Assembly: GCF_018687715.1 (NCBI RefSeq) | Contig: NC_056755.1 | Coordinates: forward strand, 33,225,001-33,289,000 | Origin: Carya illinoinensis | Lineage: Eukaryota; Streptophyta; Magnoliopsida; Fagales; Juglandaceae | Direction: 5' to 3' | DNA: 64,000 bases | Part shown: one piece after another, positions 44,354 to 56,248 of the stretch | Layout of the letters: the number at the start of each line of letters is the position of its first letter | Numbering within the stretch: position 1 is the first letter of the stretch | Position numbers and translations under genes: made by a program | The notes under the pieces: model-generated | Told to the model about the DNA's origin: nothing | Seen by the model: the letters and a program-made list of their open reading frames with translations, nothing else | The model's database searches: none

Positions 44354-45237
44354 CAAGCATTGGTTTGGATCATCATTGCTGGTTTCAACCTCACTGATTG
44401 AACACGCATCATTCAACACTGCAAGTGTTATTCAAAGTGAAAGTTACAAGGTATGAGACGGAAAAAAAAAAAAAAAAAGGAAAAAAAAAAAGAGAAGCCT
44501 AATAGGAGTCTAATAATCCATTCCAATAGAAAACCCAATATATAAAATATAAAGAAGTAACAACATATGCAATATAGCTCTAAGGATCTTGGCAAGGGTA
44601 GTAGACTTGGATTAGATCTTTCTTAGTACCAGGGTCTTGGCTCGTGGAGAGGTTGGTCTTTGGAGTCTGATACTCATCAAGCAAAGCCTTGGTGTCAAAA
44701 GGGAGAATAAGATAGGCATCTTCATCATTCAACTCCACTGCATTGGGCATAAGATGCTAACCTAGTATTAGAAGGTTATACATGGCTGACGGATGTGGAG
44801 TGAAGTCTTGAGCTGATGCAGCCTCAAGGGTAGTTGGATTAGGGGATGTGTGAAGTAAATCTTTGTACATTTCGAAACCCCAATTATATCTATAGCACCA
44901 AGTGAAGTTCTAAACTTCAACTACTAAAGATGTTATGAGAATTTCTATCTCACAGGCTGAGATAGAGACAATGTTGTCATTCATATATATAATGATGTTA
45001 CAAGATGAGTATGACCCACTTAAGAGAGCTAAATAAACGTAAATAATGCTACAATGAAGAAGAGACACTAGCCTATACACAAAACTATACAATTGTATTT
45101 TCCAAGATTAAAAAGATCAACTAAAATCTTGTTGTGGAATATCCTGAGTATTAGTAGAGCTACGTATCTGTTGGCTGAGATCTTGCAAACTTGATTCTTG
45201 GTCATTAGGATTAGGATTTATACTTACATTCCTTACA
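44354..45237 (-). other. probable 3' LTR region of a degenerate Copia element
   Basis: On the minus strand, AATGGGGAG (a polypurine-like tract) followed by TGTAAGGAATG at 45,237 marks a likely LTR start downstream of the RNase H remnant. The other LTR border was not found. No gene is seen. Confidence 0.35.
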
Positions 45238-45419
45238 CTCCCCATTAAGCATGGTTGTAGGTGGTAACAGAGGCCAAGTTTGTGTCGCAGCAACTTGAAA
45301 GGACCTTTGAGTAGTGGCTTCGTAAATGTGTCACCAAGTTGGTCAATAGAAGTAACATATTAAGTCTCCAAGGAGATAAGGCAACTCTCTCTTGAACATA
45401 ATGATAATCAAGTTCTATA

Positions 45420-46800
45420 TGCTTAGTTCGAGTGTGTAGAACATGCTTTTATAGTCATGTATAATGCAATCATATTGCCACAATGCAAGGAGGGTGCTTT
45501 GGTTAATGGGACTCCAAGGCCTTGGAGAAGAATGCAGAGCCAAGCTAACACAGCTGCAATGAAAGCCATAACCTTGTATTCAACCTTTGCACTAGATTGA
45601 GCCACTGTGGGTTGCTTTTTGGCACTCCAAGAGATACAATTACTTCCAAAAAAGGTGTAATAACATGTGGTAGATCTTCGTGTAGCATGACATCCAGCCC
45701 AATTAGCATTGGAGAAGCCATAGAGATTAAGAGTGTTGTTGGATAAGATACGTAAACCAAGTGTAGCAGTGCCTTGCAAGTATCTCAAGAGTTTTTAGCA
45801 AGCTGAAAATGAGCCACAATTGGTGCCTACATGAATTGATAGACATAGTTATATTGAAAGAGATGTCTAGTCATGTAAATGTCAAATACTATAATCCACC
45901 AACAATGTTGTGATAAGTGGTAGGATCATAAAACATAGTAGTAGAAGCAGAAAGCTGGTGACCTTTTGAGGGCATAGGAGTGGACAAATGTTTGCATTTG
46001 TGCATATGGGCTCGAGTTAGAAGTTCCACAATATATCTATGTTGAGATGGAAATAGATTTGAGCCAAATTGATGAATCTGGATTCCCAAAAAATGATGAA
46101 GGAAACCAAGGTCTTTAATGGAGAATTGAGTACTGAGTTGAGAGATTAACCAATCAATTCACTGAGGATTGTTGCCAGTTACCACCATATCGTCTACATA
46201 AAGTAGAAGAATGAGAATATCATGTGAAGAAGGATAGATGATAAGCTGGGATCTACAGAGCTGGAGTAAAACCCAAGTTGTAAGAGAAAATCACAAAGCC
46301 TATCAAACCAGGCTTGAGGAGTCTGTTTTAGGCCATACAAAACATAGTTTAGTTGACACACATGCAGAGGGTGAGCTGAGTCCACATAACCTAGTGGTTG
46401 ATGTGTATAAACTGGAGTGTTGAGAAAGTTATGGAGGAATGCATTCTTAACATCCAATTGGTGAAGTTCCCAATGCTTAACAGTGGCAAGTGTGAGAACT
46501 ACTCGGACACTAGCAAGCTTCACAATAGGTGAGAAAGTCTCAGAAAAATCCACACCATCAACTTAAATCCCTTGGTAACTAGCCGAGCTTTAGGTCTCAA
46601 GTCCCATCTACTCTTAGCTTAGCTTTATACACCCCCTTTTGGTGCCTTTGCATTCAAGAGGATGATCTTAGTTGGATGATTTAACAATTAAAGCACATAT
46701 TACTTTTCAAAGATAATTTCATGAATTGGATAGATTTTAGGTAAAATAGATTTAGAGAATTTATGCACAAGGGATTCTAAGTATTCAATGTGCCCAGAGT
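45420..46800 (-). pseudogene. Copia reverse transcriptase and RNase H remnant
   Basis: Minus strand. Near 46,600 the RT start reads KARLVTKGF. From 46,553 follow DFSETFSPIVKLASVRVVL, WELHQLDVKNAFLHN and YGLKQTPQAWFDRL, then a frameshift just before the intact catalytic YVDD (46,189-46,200). Downstream come KDLGFLHHFLGIQI-like sequence and the RNase H region (YLQGTATLGLRI, NWAGCHATRRSTTCY, SWSAKKQPTVAQSS), where catalytic aspartates are changed (GFSNANWAG). Several stops. It may be the 3' half of the same element as 53,600-55,285. Confidence 0.85.
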
Positions 46801-47320
46801 CTATGATAAATCAAAGAATTATATAAAATAAATCCCTTTTCTAGAATGGTAAATACTATAAATCAATCCAAAAATATCAAAACTTCAATATAAAAATCAT
46901 GAATAGATTGTTAAGAACATGCCAAAAGATGGTTGGACTTTACCCTACACCTTAGCAAGGTGTTTAGCAATCCATAAAAAAATAAAACAAAAACTAGGGT
47001 TCTCATTTTCCTTCCTCTCCCTCTAATTTTTTCTATTGATATGCTTCCCTCTGGTAGAAAAGAAACTCTAATGTTTTTATGATTCCCACTTAAAAAATTA
47101 TTTAACTTTTAGGACTTATATTGGCAATCTCGTACGTGCTTCAAAAGTCAAAATTTAGAAATTCTTATTAGAGTTATAGTGGATATCTTTTCAATCTATC
47201 AAGAATTGCATCAATAAGATATATGAGTAAAATGTTATGATCAAAAGATTAAAATATGTCTAGATAGTCTTCTAGCGCATTTACTTGGATTTCTTGTAAA
47301 TTCATTCTATGATTTCTTTG
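46801..47320. other. non-coding spacer between retroelement fragments
   Basis: AT-rich; no domain recognised. Confidence 0.45.
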
Positions 47321-48364
47321 ATTCGGGCTGTTCACCCGACTCATACCGACCCAAAAATTATATTTTTGACCGAACCTGAAACCTTTCCCTCTTCCAAAAA
47401 TTGTTTCGACTCGAACAGCCATAATTGTTCTTCCGAACCGCACTGTTCCGCTTATTTCTGACTCGAATCGTCATTTTCTTGGTCAGTTAAACTCTAGTTG
47501 CATCTTCCTTGCACTCACATGGAGCATTGAAAATAAAAACATCATATGTTAGAATCTGCCAAGAATAACCAAGCAGTAGGACATCATCAAGGAACGTCCA
47601 GGCAAACAACGTAAAGCCACTGCAAACCCCAAGAAAAGCACTACAAGTGAAAAAAAAAATACATATTATCATCCAAGGATCCTATAGCAGCTGAAAAAGA
47701 AGAGAAATGGAAGCACCGAGTCAGTGGCATTACTAAACAAAAATGGCTTTGATCAGATGAAGAAAAATTGGAAAACTTCTATCAATACCCAAATCCCACA
47801 CTCTTTTCTCAGCAAATCTCCAAGAAATTAGCATACCATGCCTGAACCAACAAGAAACAAGATTCCTCTCTTCTTCTTCACAACTCTCATATTCTTCCTA
47901 AAATCCATGTTCCTGAAGATTCAGAAATAGAGAGAGTCGATGTGCCAACCATGTTCCTAAAATCAATGTTCCATGTTCCTGAAATAGAGAGAGTCGTTGT
48001 GCCAACCATGCAAAGGGATTCGAGAGCCAGAGAGAATCAGAAACCCCAACTGCATGAGCATCAAGTCTGCAAGAGAGGATCAGTGAGAGAAGAGACGGAC
48101 GTTACAGGATGCTTAGGGTTACGAAATGTGAGATGAATGATGAATCGATGCAGTGGGTTTCGATAAACGGCACTGTTTATTAACAGAGGACTGGTTAATA
48201 TTCAGAAAGAAATGAAAATCGAGTAATTAACCATTTCCGTACCAATTATTTTCGGAAGGATTCGGAATGTTCCAAGTTCTGGACCGATGGGTTTTGGGTC
48301 GGGTCATTTGATTCGGGTCGGGTCGTTCGGTTATATTCATTTACAGCTTTTTTGAACAGCCCTA
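47321..48364. mobile_element. hAT-like non-autonomous element (about 1.04 kb)
   Basis: The left end ATTCGGGCTGTTCA and the right end, on the other strand, TAGGGCTGTTCA form inverted repeats followed by CCGACCC/GACCCGACCC-type subterminal repeats on both sides. The 8-bp flanks TTTCTTTG and TTTCTTTT agree at seven positions. No transposase frame. Exact left border uncertain by two bases. Confidence 0.5.
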
Positions 48365-49036
48365 TTTCTTTTTCTTTTTTTCTTAATCCAAATTACTCTC
48401 AAATCCTTAAAAAAAAAAAAAATATTTATGCATTAAGACTTATTTTAAGCACAAACTTAAGATAAGAACATTATTCTAAAACAACCAATAATATGCATGA
48501 ATTAACCTAAACTAAATATGATAAAGCATTTACTAATGAGATAAATGTGCAAAACTAAGCTATTATCACACCCCTCCAACCAGCTTATTACTAGTCCCTA
48601 ACAATCCAAGCGACTCAACATAAAAGCATAAAATGAGAAATTAAAAATTAAAATTTTCATTAATTTAGCACAAAGAATTTAATCAGAGGTCAAAACACCA
48701 ACAATTACAAAAGAGATCCACGTGCCATCAATACTCATTGTGGAAATGGGGTTTAGCCAACTTGAATATGCTTCAAGTTTCAAAATAAAATGCAACAAAA
48801 ATATCTATCCAAAACTATGTTTCGACTCAATCCTCATTGGTTTTTACACTCAAAAGAATAAAGTCACTCAAAACATTGTGCATATTCATAAATATGTGAG
48901 CAGATTAATGCATAACAAGAACAATTATCTCAGCTATAAATTAAAGGAAAGAATGCAAATACAAGAAAATAGATAGTCTCATGAAGGGATGCCAAACACA
49001 TTAAGAATTTTACTCCCCCATCTTGATTTTGTCATG
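48365..49036. other. non-coding retroelement debris
   Basis: AT-rich. The minus strand has GGACTAGTAATAAGCTGGTTG followed by GGGGTGTGATAATAGC, resembling the region after integrase in some gypsy elements; it would connect to the integrase tail at 53,335-53,532 if the solo LTR insertion were removed. Inference only. Confidence 0.35.
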
Positions 49037-49041
49037 TCAAT

Positions 49042-52000
49042 TGTGATATCCCTCATTTCCTTATGTTTTCAAATATTTAGTTTTTGCTAAGTATTCTTAT
49101 TGGTTCTTTTATTTTACATTGGTTATTGTTATTTTGGGTTATAGTATTTTAATGTAACTTCAAAATGTAATTGCTGCCAACAAGGTAGATATGAAGATCA
49201 AAATCATGTTTTATTCGCTGGGGAGATTGTGAATGCAATTTAGAAAAAATGTGGCGACTTATTGGGCTTGCTGATTGGTAGATCATGGCATGAAACAATT
49301 ATTAGTTGGTGTCGGCGTGCATCTAACTCATCTCAGATGGGGGTTATTTTTGGTTTGTTTCCTTCAATTATAACATGGAAGCTTTGGGAGAGAAGGTGCT
49401 TAGCACATATGGAAGGAAGACAGGACTCAGTGCAGGTAGTGTGGCATTCTATCAAACATTGTATAGGCGTGATCTGCCAAGGAATTTCTCTGGGGCAGAG
49501 GATTACTCAAGCTGACAGATACATTATACAAAGTTTAAATATTCCTCATATCCCAACTCAACAGAATCAAATTCAATTTATTTCATGGAAAATGCCTCTT
49601 CAAAATCGTATAAAACTCATTATGGACAGAAGTAGTCTCGGCAACCCAGGAATTTCGGGAGCAGGAGGTCTAATACTGGATAGTCATGGTGATTTGCTGC
49701 TAGCCTTTTTGGTTAATCTTGGTTATGGCTCTAGTACACGTGAGGAATTGATGGCTTTGCTGGAGGGTGTCAAATTTTGTAAGAGACGGAATTTCTGGGA
49801 CGTAGATATTGAAATTGATTCCTATGTGATTTTATCTTGGCTGCAACGACATAGATGTGGCATCTGGTATTTAGAGGACTACTGGGAGGAGATTTCAATC
49901 TTTGCTTGTTGAGCTGAACTATACAGTTTCACATACATATAGGGAAGGCAATTCAGCAGCGGACTGGTTAGCAAGATGGGGGACAAGAGAAGGTGATGCC
50001 GAATGGTCTCAATTAAGTGATGTGCCGCTACCTTTGAGAGGTTTGATTCGAGTAGATAAATGGGGGCTTCCTTCGATTCGGAGCAAGGGTCCTGTTATGT
50101 GAGGAATGGCTTTCGTGTAGTTTAGGCACTCCCTGTGAGTTCTATACCTTTTATTTTGTGTTTGCTATATTTGTTTTGCAGGTGTGTTACTGAAGGCTTG
50201 CCGGGTGGGTTTCTTTTGAGTGATTTTAGTTAAGTCTCTATTTTGGTCATCTCGTTTAAGATCGGTTGCTCTGTTTTCGTCAATATGGTTGTTCGTTTGT
50301 TCTTATAGACATTTGTTTTAGTGGTTTTCGGTTTTAGTTTTTGGTCTCCGGGGTTTGAGTTTTTTGGTTTATTTTGTATCCCCTCGGAGCCCATGATTGT
50401 ACCACAGTTTTCCTCTGCCATGGGTCCTGACTCTTATATAAAAAAAAAAAAAAAATGTGCCTTTTGTTTTTATTAATTATTGTCTGTTATTTATTGACTC
50501 TTTATTTTAAATTATTTTTATTGTTCGATTTTAGTATTTTACTTTATTATTACTAAGTTGTGTTTTAATTGTCCTCTTATTCATCTATTCTTTTTATGTT
50601 AGTTAATTATATATATAAATTCTCATCGTTAGATCGATTTGAAGACTCCAAGATGAAGGACTACGATTAAATTCCAAGTCCTAGCCTTTTTCCCTTCACT
50701 TTTCCTTTTCCCTCTCTCTCTTCCATCCCCCTTGCACCCAACGGAAAGCCCCATTCCCCATATCCGATTCCCTCTCTCAGCCCACCCAAGCCATTGCTAA
50801 CCACTACTAGCCACCACCTCACGCTGACCACCTTCCAGCAATCTCTGATACCAACCCTAGCCATGAAAGGCCCCACGCCCAGGTCCTCTCTCTCTCTCTC
50901 TCTTGAATCGGTCTCACATGGGTCTCTCCACGCTTGCGCCATAGTGGCTCAACCCTATGCCACCACACCACCACCATCTCACCGGCGACCCTACCCTCCA
51001 CCGAACCTAACCCCACACGACAATCTCTCTCCCTCCTCTATCTTAACTTGAAATGGGTTTCTCCTCATGGGTCCATCTTATCTCAATGCAACCCAGCGTC
51101 GCCACGATCCCACCCACCACCTCCTCAAGCCACCACCAAGCTCCACGAACCCCTCAGCACCTTCTCTCTCCTTTACGCAACCCATGGTAGTCCCAAATGA
51201 TCCCTAGCCTTACACGAGTTTCCCCACCTCGTGGCTAGATCCGCCATCAATACTGCCACCCACCCCCTCTAGCCATTGCTACCTACCTCCATATCACCTC
51301 CCTCAACCCCCCATGGCTAGCAACCGCCCTTGTACCTTCCCCCTCCATTTTTCAGCTTTAAGACCCACGACCAGTCCATTGGAAAATCATTGTTTGCCGC
51401 TACTCTGCCACTTTTGGCATCAACCATAATCTTGTGCATCCTTGATCTTCTAGAGTTGCTTTTATGTTGTTATAAGTAATTTTTTAGAGAATTGTTTTGA
51501 GATATAAATATATTTTTACACTAACTTGTTTCTGCAGTCTGATTGGTTGTGATGGGCCTTAGGTCCGTGAAGTGTTAGAATTGCTAATTTGGGTTGTTGT
51601 TGGATGTGGGCCTTAGGTCGGATTGGAGGATGCGATTATGCGTGTAGTGGTTTTGTGAATTGTGCACTTGAGATTGTTATTGATATATTTTTATCTGATG
51701 TGTGTTATGCCATCTCAACCAATATACTGTTTGCATGCATTTTCATGTGTCATGATTGAAAATTAGATTTTCGTGTTAAGAAAAGATTTTTGGGTGCATG
51801 CATATCACGACCCCAAGTCACGGAGGAGCATATAAAATTAAGTGACATCCCATGGGTTGTCGCTGGATGATAATAGGATCAAATGAGATGGTAATCCTTT
51901 AGTGCTGACTCTGTGGCCCTTTTGCTGGTGGAGGCTAGAGGACGCTTGGTCATGAATGCGCTAAGTGTAGAGCTGAGCATAGCTCGTTACGAAGTCACAC

Positions 52001-52655
52001 GCACGAGTCGTTACTCGTGGTGTAACGAAGCGAGCTAGGTTGTGCGGATGGTCCCTAGGGAAGACCATAGTGAATGCATAATAATAGATATATGTGGATT
52101 ATGATGAATGGATATGTTTGGGCCATTTTATGGAAAAATGGTGGATTGTAATAAATGGACGTGTTTTGGGCCAAATAGGTTTTTGGCGTGTGTTGAAAAA
52201 ATATGTCATTTTTAGGGAAAATGATGGTTTTGTTTCCTGCATGTTTTATCATGTAGATGCATACACGTGGCTGTATTAATATGTTTTCATCTCTTGGATT
52301 GCTTAGTTGATTACTTATTGAGACTCACAATCTCACTATGGTATTCCTATCCTACGGTTCGTAACGCTCGTTGGTTTTGGGATTTGTTTCCCCTTTTGAC
52401 TATGTGTTTTGACTTTTTATTTTATTTTTCTGGATAATTTTAAACCTCTTTGAGAATCTTTTACTTTCGTGGTTCCCTTTTTAAAATCCTGATACTTAGT
52501 TGATCACATTTTATTTCTTCGTTGTAATTATTAATGTACACTTAATTACATATTCACATACTAAACACTTGACGATTGGAATACGTGACCCGTGTTGCCA
52601 TTATTTCGGTATCACGATTCCTGCCAAATCACACGTGAGATTGGGGGGCACCACA
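49042..52655 (+). mobile_element. solo gypsy LTR with a nested LINE, TSD TCAAT
   Basis: Begins TGTGATATCCCTC and ends GGGGGGCACCACA, flanked exactly by TCAAT (49,037-49,041 and 52,656-52,660). The right part matches the LTR at 30,390-32,389 in the same orientation (ATCACGACCCCAAG, GTTGTCGCTGGATGA, GGCCAAATAGGTTTTTGGCG). A LINE 3' end occupies about 49,165-50,453; without it the LTR would be about 2.3 kb, like the other family members. Confidence 0.85.
49165..50453 (+). pseudogene. LINE 3' end with RNase H domain, inserted in the solo LTR
   Basis: Reads from the LINE zinc-finger region (EDQNHVLFAGEIVNAI) through a linker to an RNase H domain (SSLGNPGISGAGGLILDSHG, TREELMALLEGVKFC, EIDSYVILSWL), then after a -1 frame change at about 49,905 YTVSHTYREGNSAADWLARWG, about 40 more codons and an untranslated tail ending in TCTTATATAAAAAAAA. 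The first catalytic residue of the usual IDGSSLGNPG block is MDRSSLGNPG. It is 5'-truncated, as LINE insertions usually are. The target duplication is unclear (perhaps AAAATGT). Confidence 0.85.
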
Positions 52656-52660
52656 TCAAT

Positions 52661-53229
52661 TTCCAAACTATACCCTCCCCAAGATCAATTAGAACTTTTA
52701 TTAGGACGTAACGTAGGGTGAAGTGGAAAGTAGAAACAAAAGGTAAGGGGTAATAATGAAAAGTGTTTTCGAAAACAAGCAAAGAATAACTTTCAATGTA
52801 TCATCTAACTTTCAAATTCATTTTTTGACTTTTCAATGAAACACTTTTAGTCCTTTTCTTTCGTTCCTTTTTTATTTTTTGGAGCTTTCTTCTTTTCTTT
52901 TCTTTTTTTCTTTTCTTTTTTCTTTTTCTCTTTTATATGTTTATCATAAATTTTTCTAGACTTGGGTATGTATACTTTTTGCCTCTGGAGACATTGTGCC
53001 TGCTCCTCAAACTTCCATTTCAATGTGTCTTGCCCACAATCTTTTGTATGCCTTTTCTGATGAAAAAAGTCTGTATTATTCATTCTTGAAACACGTGGGA
53101 AAAGGATTTAAAAAAGAAAGGCTAAAATAAAAGGCTCAAATGAGTTACTAGCGATATTACACAAGAAAACGAATTAAAGGTTTAAAGTAAAGAAAGATGG
53201 CCTAAACTCATATCTTGAGAACTAGAATA
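52661..53229. other. non-coding retroelement debris
   Basis: Low-complexity T/C tract (about 52,850-52,935) and unassigned sequence; no domain. Confidence 0.4.
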
Positions 53230-53334
53230 GTTCTTCAATATCCATGGCTTCAAGATTTTCAAGTGTAGCATAAAATTTGATGTACTCTTAGTGTTCAACC
53301 AATTTGAAGAATAATGAGACTAAGCAACGAAATA

Positions 53335-53532
53335 TTATGCGCTATCCTCCAAATTAATGGACTCTTTTTTTTGTGAATAATTCTCAAGAAATGGCTTAAG
53401 CTGTTGTCCATTCACTTTAAAATTATTTCGATTATTTGGATTCTCAATTTCTACAGTACCATAAGGGAAAACCGTTTTAACAATGAAAGGTCTATTCCAC
53501 ATAGATCTCAATTTTCTTAGAAATAAATGCAA
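53335..53532 (-). pseudogene. gypsy integrase C-terminal fragment
   Basis: Sixty-five codons: KLRSMWNRPFIVKTVFPYG, EIENPNN and FKVNGQQLKPF match the tail that ends plant gypsy polyproteins (KLRSRW-GPF...NGQRLKPY). No upstream core is attached; Copia integrase sequence begins just above it, so two different elements meet here. Confidence 0.75.
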
Positions 53533-53599
53533 ACTAAAATGGTTGAAAATATTTTCTCAAAATGTGTTTGTTATGAAAGACCTTCATTCTCTCTTTGTG

Positions 53600-55285
53600 A
53601 ATCCTAGAATTGTCATAAGCATACCTGTTAAGTAAAAAGATAATAGTGGAAAAAAGGTCTAACAAAAAATGAGATGGAAGTTTGGCATGGAACATCATAG
53701 TTAAACCCAAGTTTGTTATATTTCAATGTTTCCTTTCAGCTTTCCATTCTGTTATTGGGTCTTAGGACAAGAAAATTGATGAAGAATCCCATGTATTTGT
53801 AAATAGGCAGTGAGATCCTTGACATTAAATTCATTCCCTGCATCACTTTGCAAGATACACATTTTAGCATCAAATTGACAAGTGAAAAGCATATGGAACT
53901 GCATAAATGTAGTAGAGAATTCAGATTTATGCCAAAATGGGAATTAATCACATAAAATTGGTTAATTGATCAATAAAGATGGCATAGAACCAATATGTGT
54001 CCCGAGAAAGAGTAGGAGCTAGTCCCAATAAGTCACAATGGTTTTTATAGAAAGGAAGATTAACAAAACTATCTTGAGAAAGAAAGGGTAATTTGTAAGC
54101 TTTTCCAATTTGACAACTTGTACAAATTTTAGAGGAAGTAGGCTTAGAATCAAATGTAATAAAATGCTAATTATAGAGATAGTCTAAAACTCTAGGGTTG
54201 GGATGTTCTAGCCTTAAGTGCTAGCTCTGTTTATTTGTAGACCAAAACCTACAAGAAAAATAGGTTGGCTTGTCATTATGGGAGAGGCAACATTAAAAAT
54301 GTATAGGCCCTTCTGTTTCCTTCCCGTTGCCACTATCTTATGTGCTATCCTCTCCTTTATCACAAAGCCACGCCCATCAAACTTCAATTTTAATGGGTAG
54401 TCAGATGTTAACTTACTAATAGACAGTAAGTCTTTCTTAATATCAGGCACTACCAGAACATCATGTAACTGTATGGGAGTATGATATGGACCAATTATGG
54501 CCTGACCAACATGTGTAATAGGCAGAACCTTGCCATTTCCAACCATTACACAATCAGTACCAGAGTATGGGGTCAATGAGTGAATAGTACCTTGATTTCT
54601 AGTCATGTGATCAGTTGCACTAGTATCGGGATGCCATGAAGGTTTAGGAGTTTCCTCCATTTTTAAAGCTGCAAAACTCTGAGGAAGATTATCAAAAGTA
54701 AAAGAATGATTAAAACAATTAAAACAGTTAAGAGCAATGTGATTTCTTTTATTATAGATTTGACAAATAACTTTTTCTTTGCTTGCAAACTTGATGTTGG
54801 ACTGACCACAAGGCTGATGATTGGAAGATTGTCCATAGTACTGAGAAGATGTTTTGGATCCATTGGTTTGGCCTTGGACAAAACCATGCCCTTTGGAAGT
54901 GAGAGCCATAATTGCTTTGATGTTTCTTCTTTTTATATGACTTCTGTCCATCGAAGACCATGGAAGAGGTAGGAGCATCGAGTTTATATCGATCAACATA
55001 ACTCACCAATAATGTGACCACTTCAGAGTAGGCAGGAACATGAGGTCAAAGCATTGTGACTGTGAAGATATCGAATTCCTTGCCAAGGCCATTGATAGCC
55101 ACCAGGACTTTTTGTGTTCAGAAACAGGCTTGCCAATATTAGCAAACTCATCACAAATTGCCTTGAATCCTCACAGGTAATCACTCAAGGTATCAAATCC
55201 TTTGGTGATAGATGTAAGTCTTTGCTTGAGAGTAAGACGACAGTCAAAAGAAACTCTAGCTTGTCTAGTGTTACCAAGGGGGAGA
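53600..55285 (-). pseudogene. Copia gag, protease and integrase remnant
   Basis: Read downward from 55,285: gag C-terminal sequence (SFDCRLTLKQRLTSI, SDYL, then CDEFANIGKPVSEHKK), a decayed zinc knuckle (CQIYNKRNHIALNC), protease with DTSATDHMT where DSGATDHMT is usual, GNGKVLPITHVG, the gag-pre-integrase block (VPDIKKDLLSISKLT; then HPNPRVLDYL, CTSCQIGKAYKLPF), and integrase core pieces (DAGNEF, HGILHQFSCPKTQ). Frames change at least three times. The gag border at about 55,285 is sharp and meets LTR-like sequence of another Copia element. Confidence 0.85.
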
Positions 55286-55289
55286 TGGT

Positions 55290-56040
55290 AAGTGTTTCCT
55301 AGATGACTAATACAAGAGGGGGATGAATTGAGTTGTATTTAAAAAATAACAATTATAAATCAAATACACAATATAAAATATAAATAAAATATGAAACATC
55401 AATAAATATCAAGAGTAAGGGTAAGAGAGAAGCAAACTCAGTATGTTAACGAGGTTCGGCCCCACTGCTTACGTCCTCGCCTCAAGCTACTAATTGAGGA
55501 TCTCTAAATTCACTATTCAACCTCCTTTAGGTGGAGATAGAAACCTGTTACACCTTTAAATAATACCGCTTCAAAGGATCTGTGTAGAATACCTTTAGAC
55601 TTGCAATCACCTTATACGTGATGATTCAACTATTCCTTATGTAGAACACTTTCTACATGCACAAGAGTTATACACACTCTTTTTCTAATACAAGAGCTGA
55701 TAGTGGGTAAGTTATCAGATAACATTCCTCAATGAGTGAAATAAGAACAATATAGCGTAAACTATATCTCTCTCAAAATGAACAAGAATTAAGGCTCAAT
55801 ATTTATAGAAGAGAGAATGAAAGCATTGAATGAATGTTATATGATCTTGGTGTTGTAAATTTGAAACTCTCAAATAATCTATTTATAGGCATATAAGACT
55901 TTATATTCAAATTTAAAAAGATTGACATGTTAAAGACAACATCATTCACTTTTCAAAAAATTTAAATAAAAGTTTCTTCTTTTTTATTTATCAAAGACAA
56001 TATCATTCACTTTTTAAAAATTTCAAACCTAATTTTTTTA
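55290..56040 (-). repeat. probable LTR of a second Copia element
   Basis: Starts near AGATGACTAATACAAGAGGG and includes ACGAGGTTCGGCCCCACTGC and CCTCAAGCTACTAATTGAGG, blocks I associate with Copia LTRs. Its inner part (GACATGTTAAAGACAACATC, CACTTTTCAAAAAATTTAAA) recurs loosely at 59,490-59,650 on the other side of the gag fragment. Borders not exact. Confidence 0.45.
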
Positions 56041-56044
56041 CTTT

Positions 56045-56248
56045 TCATATATCCATTTTGAAAGTAACTGTAAATCTTTTATCACATAATTGACTTATGT
56101 TCAAAAGATTATATTTTAGACCTTCAATAAGTAGAACATCTTCAATTATGAGAGAAGATTCATTATCAATTTTACCTATTCCCACGATCTTCCTTTTCAA
56201 GTTGTCTTCAAATGTCATGTGTCCTTCTTCTTTAGATCTAACATCAAA
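56045..56248 (-). pseudogene. Copia protease/pre-integrase fragment, left of a solo LTR
   Basis: Minus-strand FDVRSKEEGHMTFEDN, VGIGKI, IEDVLLIEGLKYNLLNISQLCD: the Copia region just after the protease. It continues across the solo LTR with 58,300-58,400, where the minus strand encodes GCSRYMMGDKTKFF. The rest of pol is absent. Confidence 0.85.

Noticed and set aside
50667..51200. Pro/Ser-rich frames on both strands that could be an independent gene
   Set aside because: They lie in the GC-rich centre of the solo LTR at 49,042-52,655, matching the low-complexity centre of the other LTRs.
54218..54972. Plus-strand frames of 60-88 codons
   Set aside because: Antisense shadows of the Copia gag/protease remnant.
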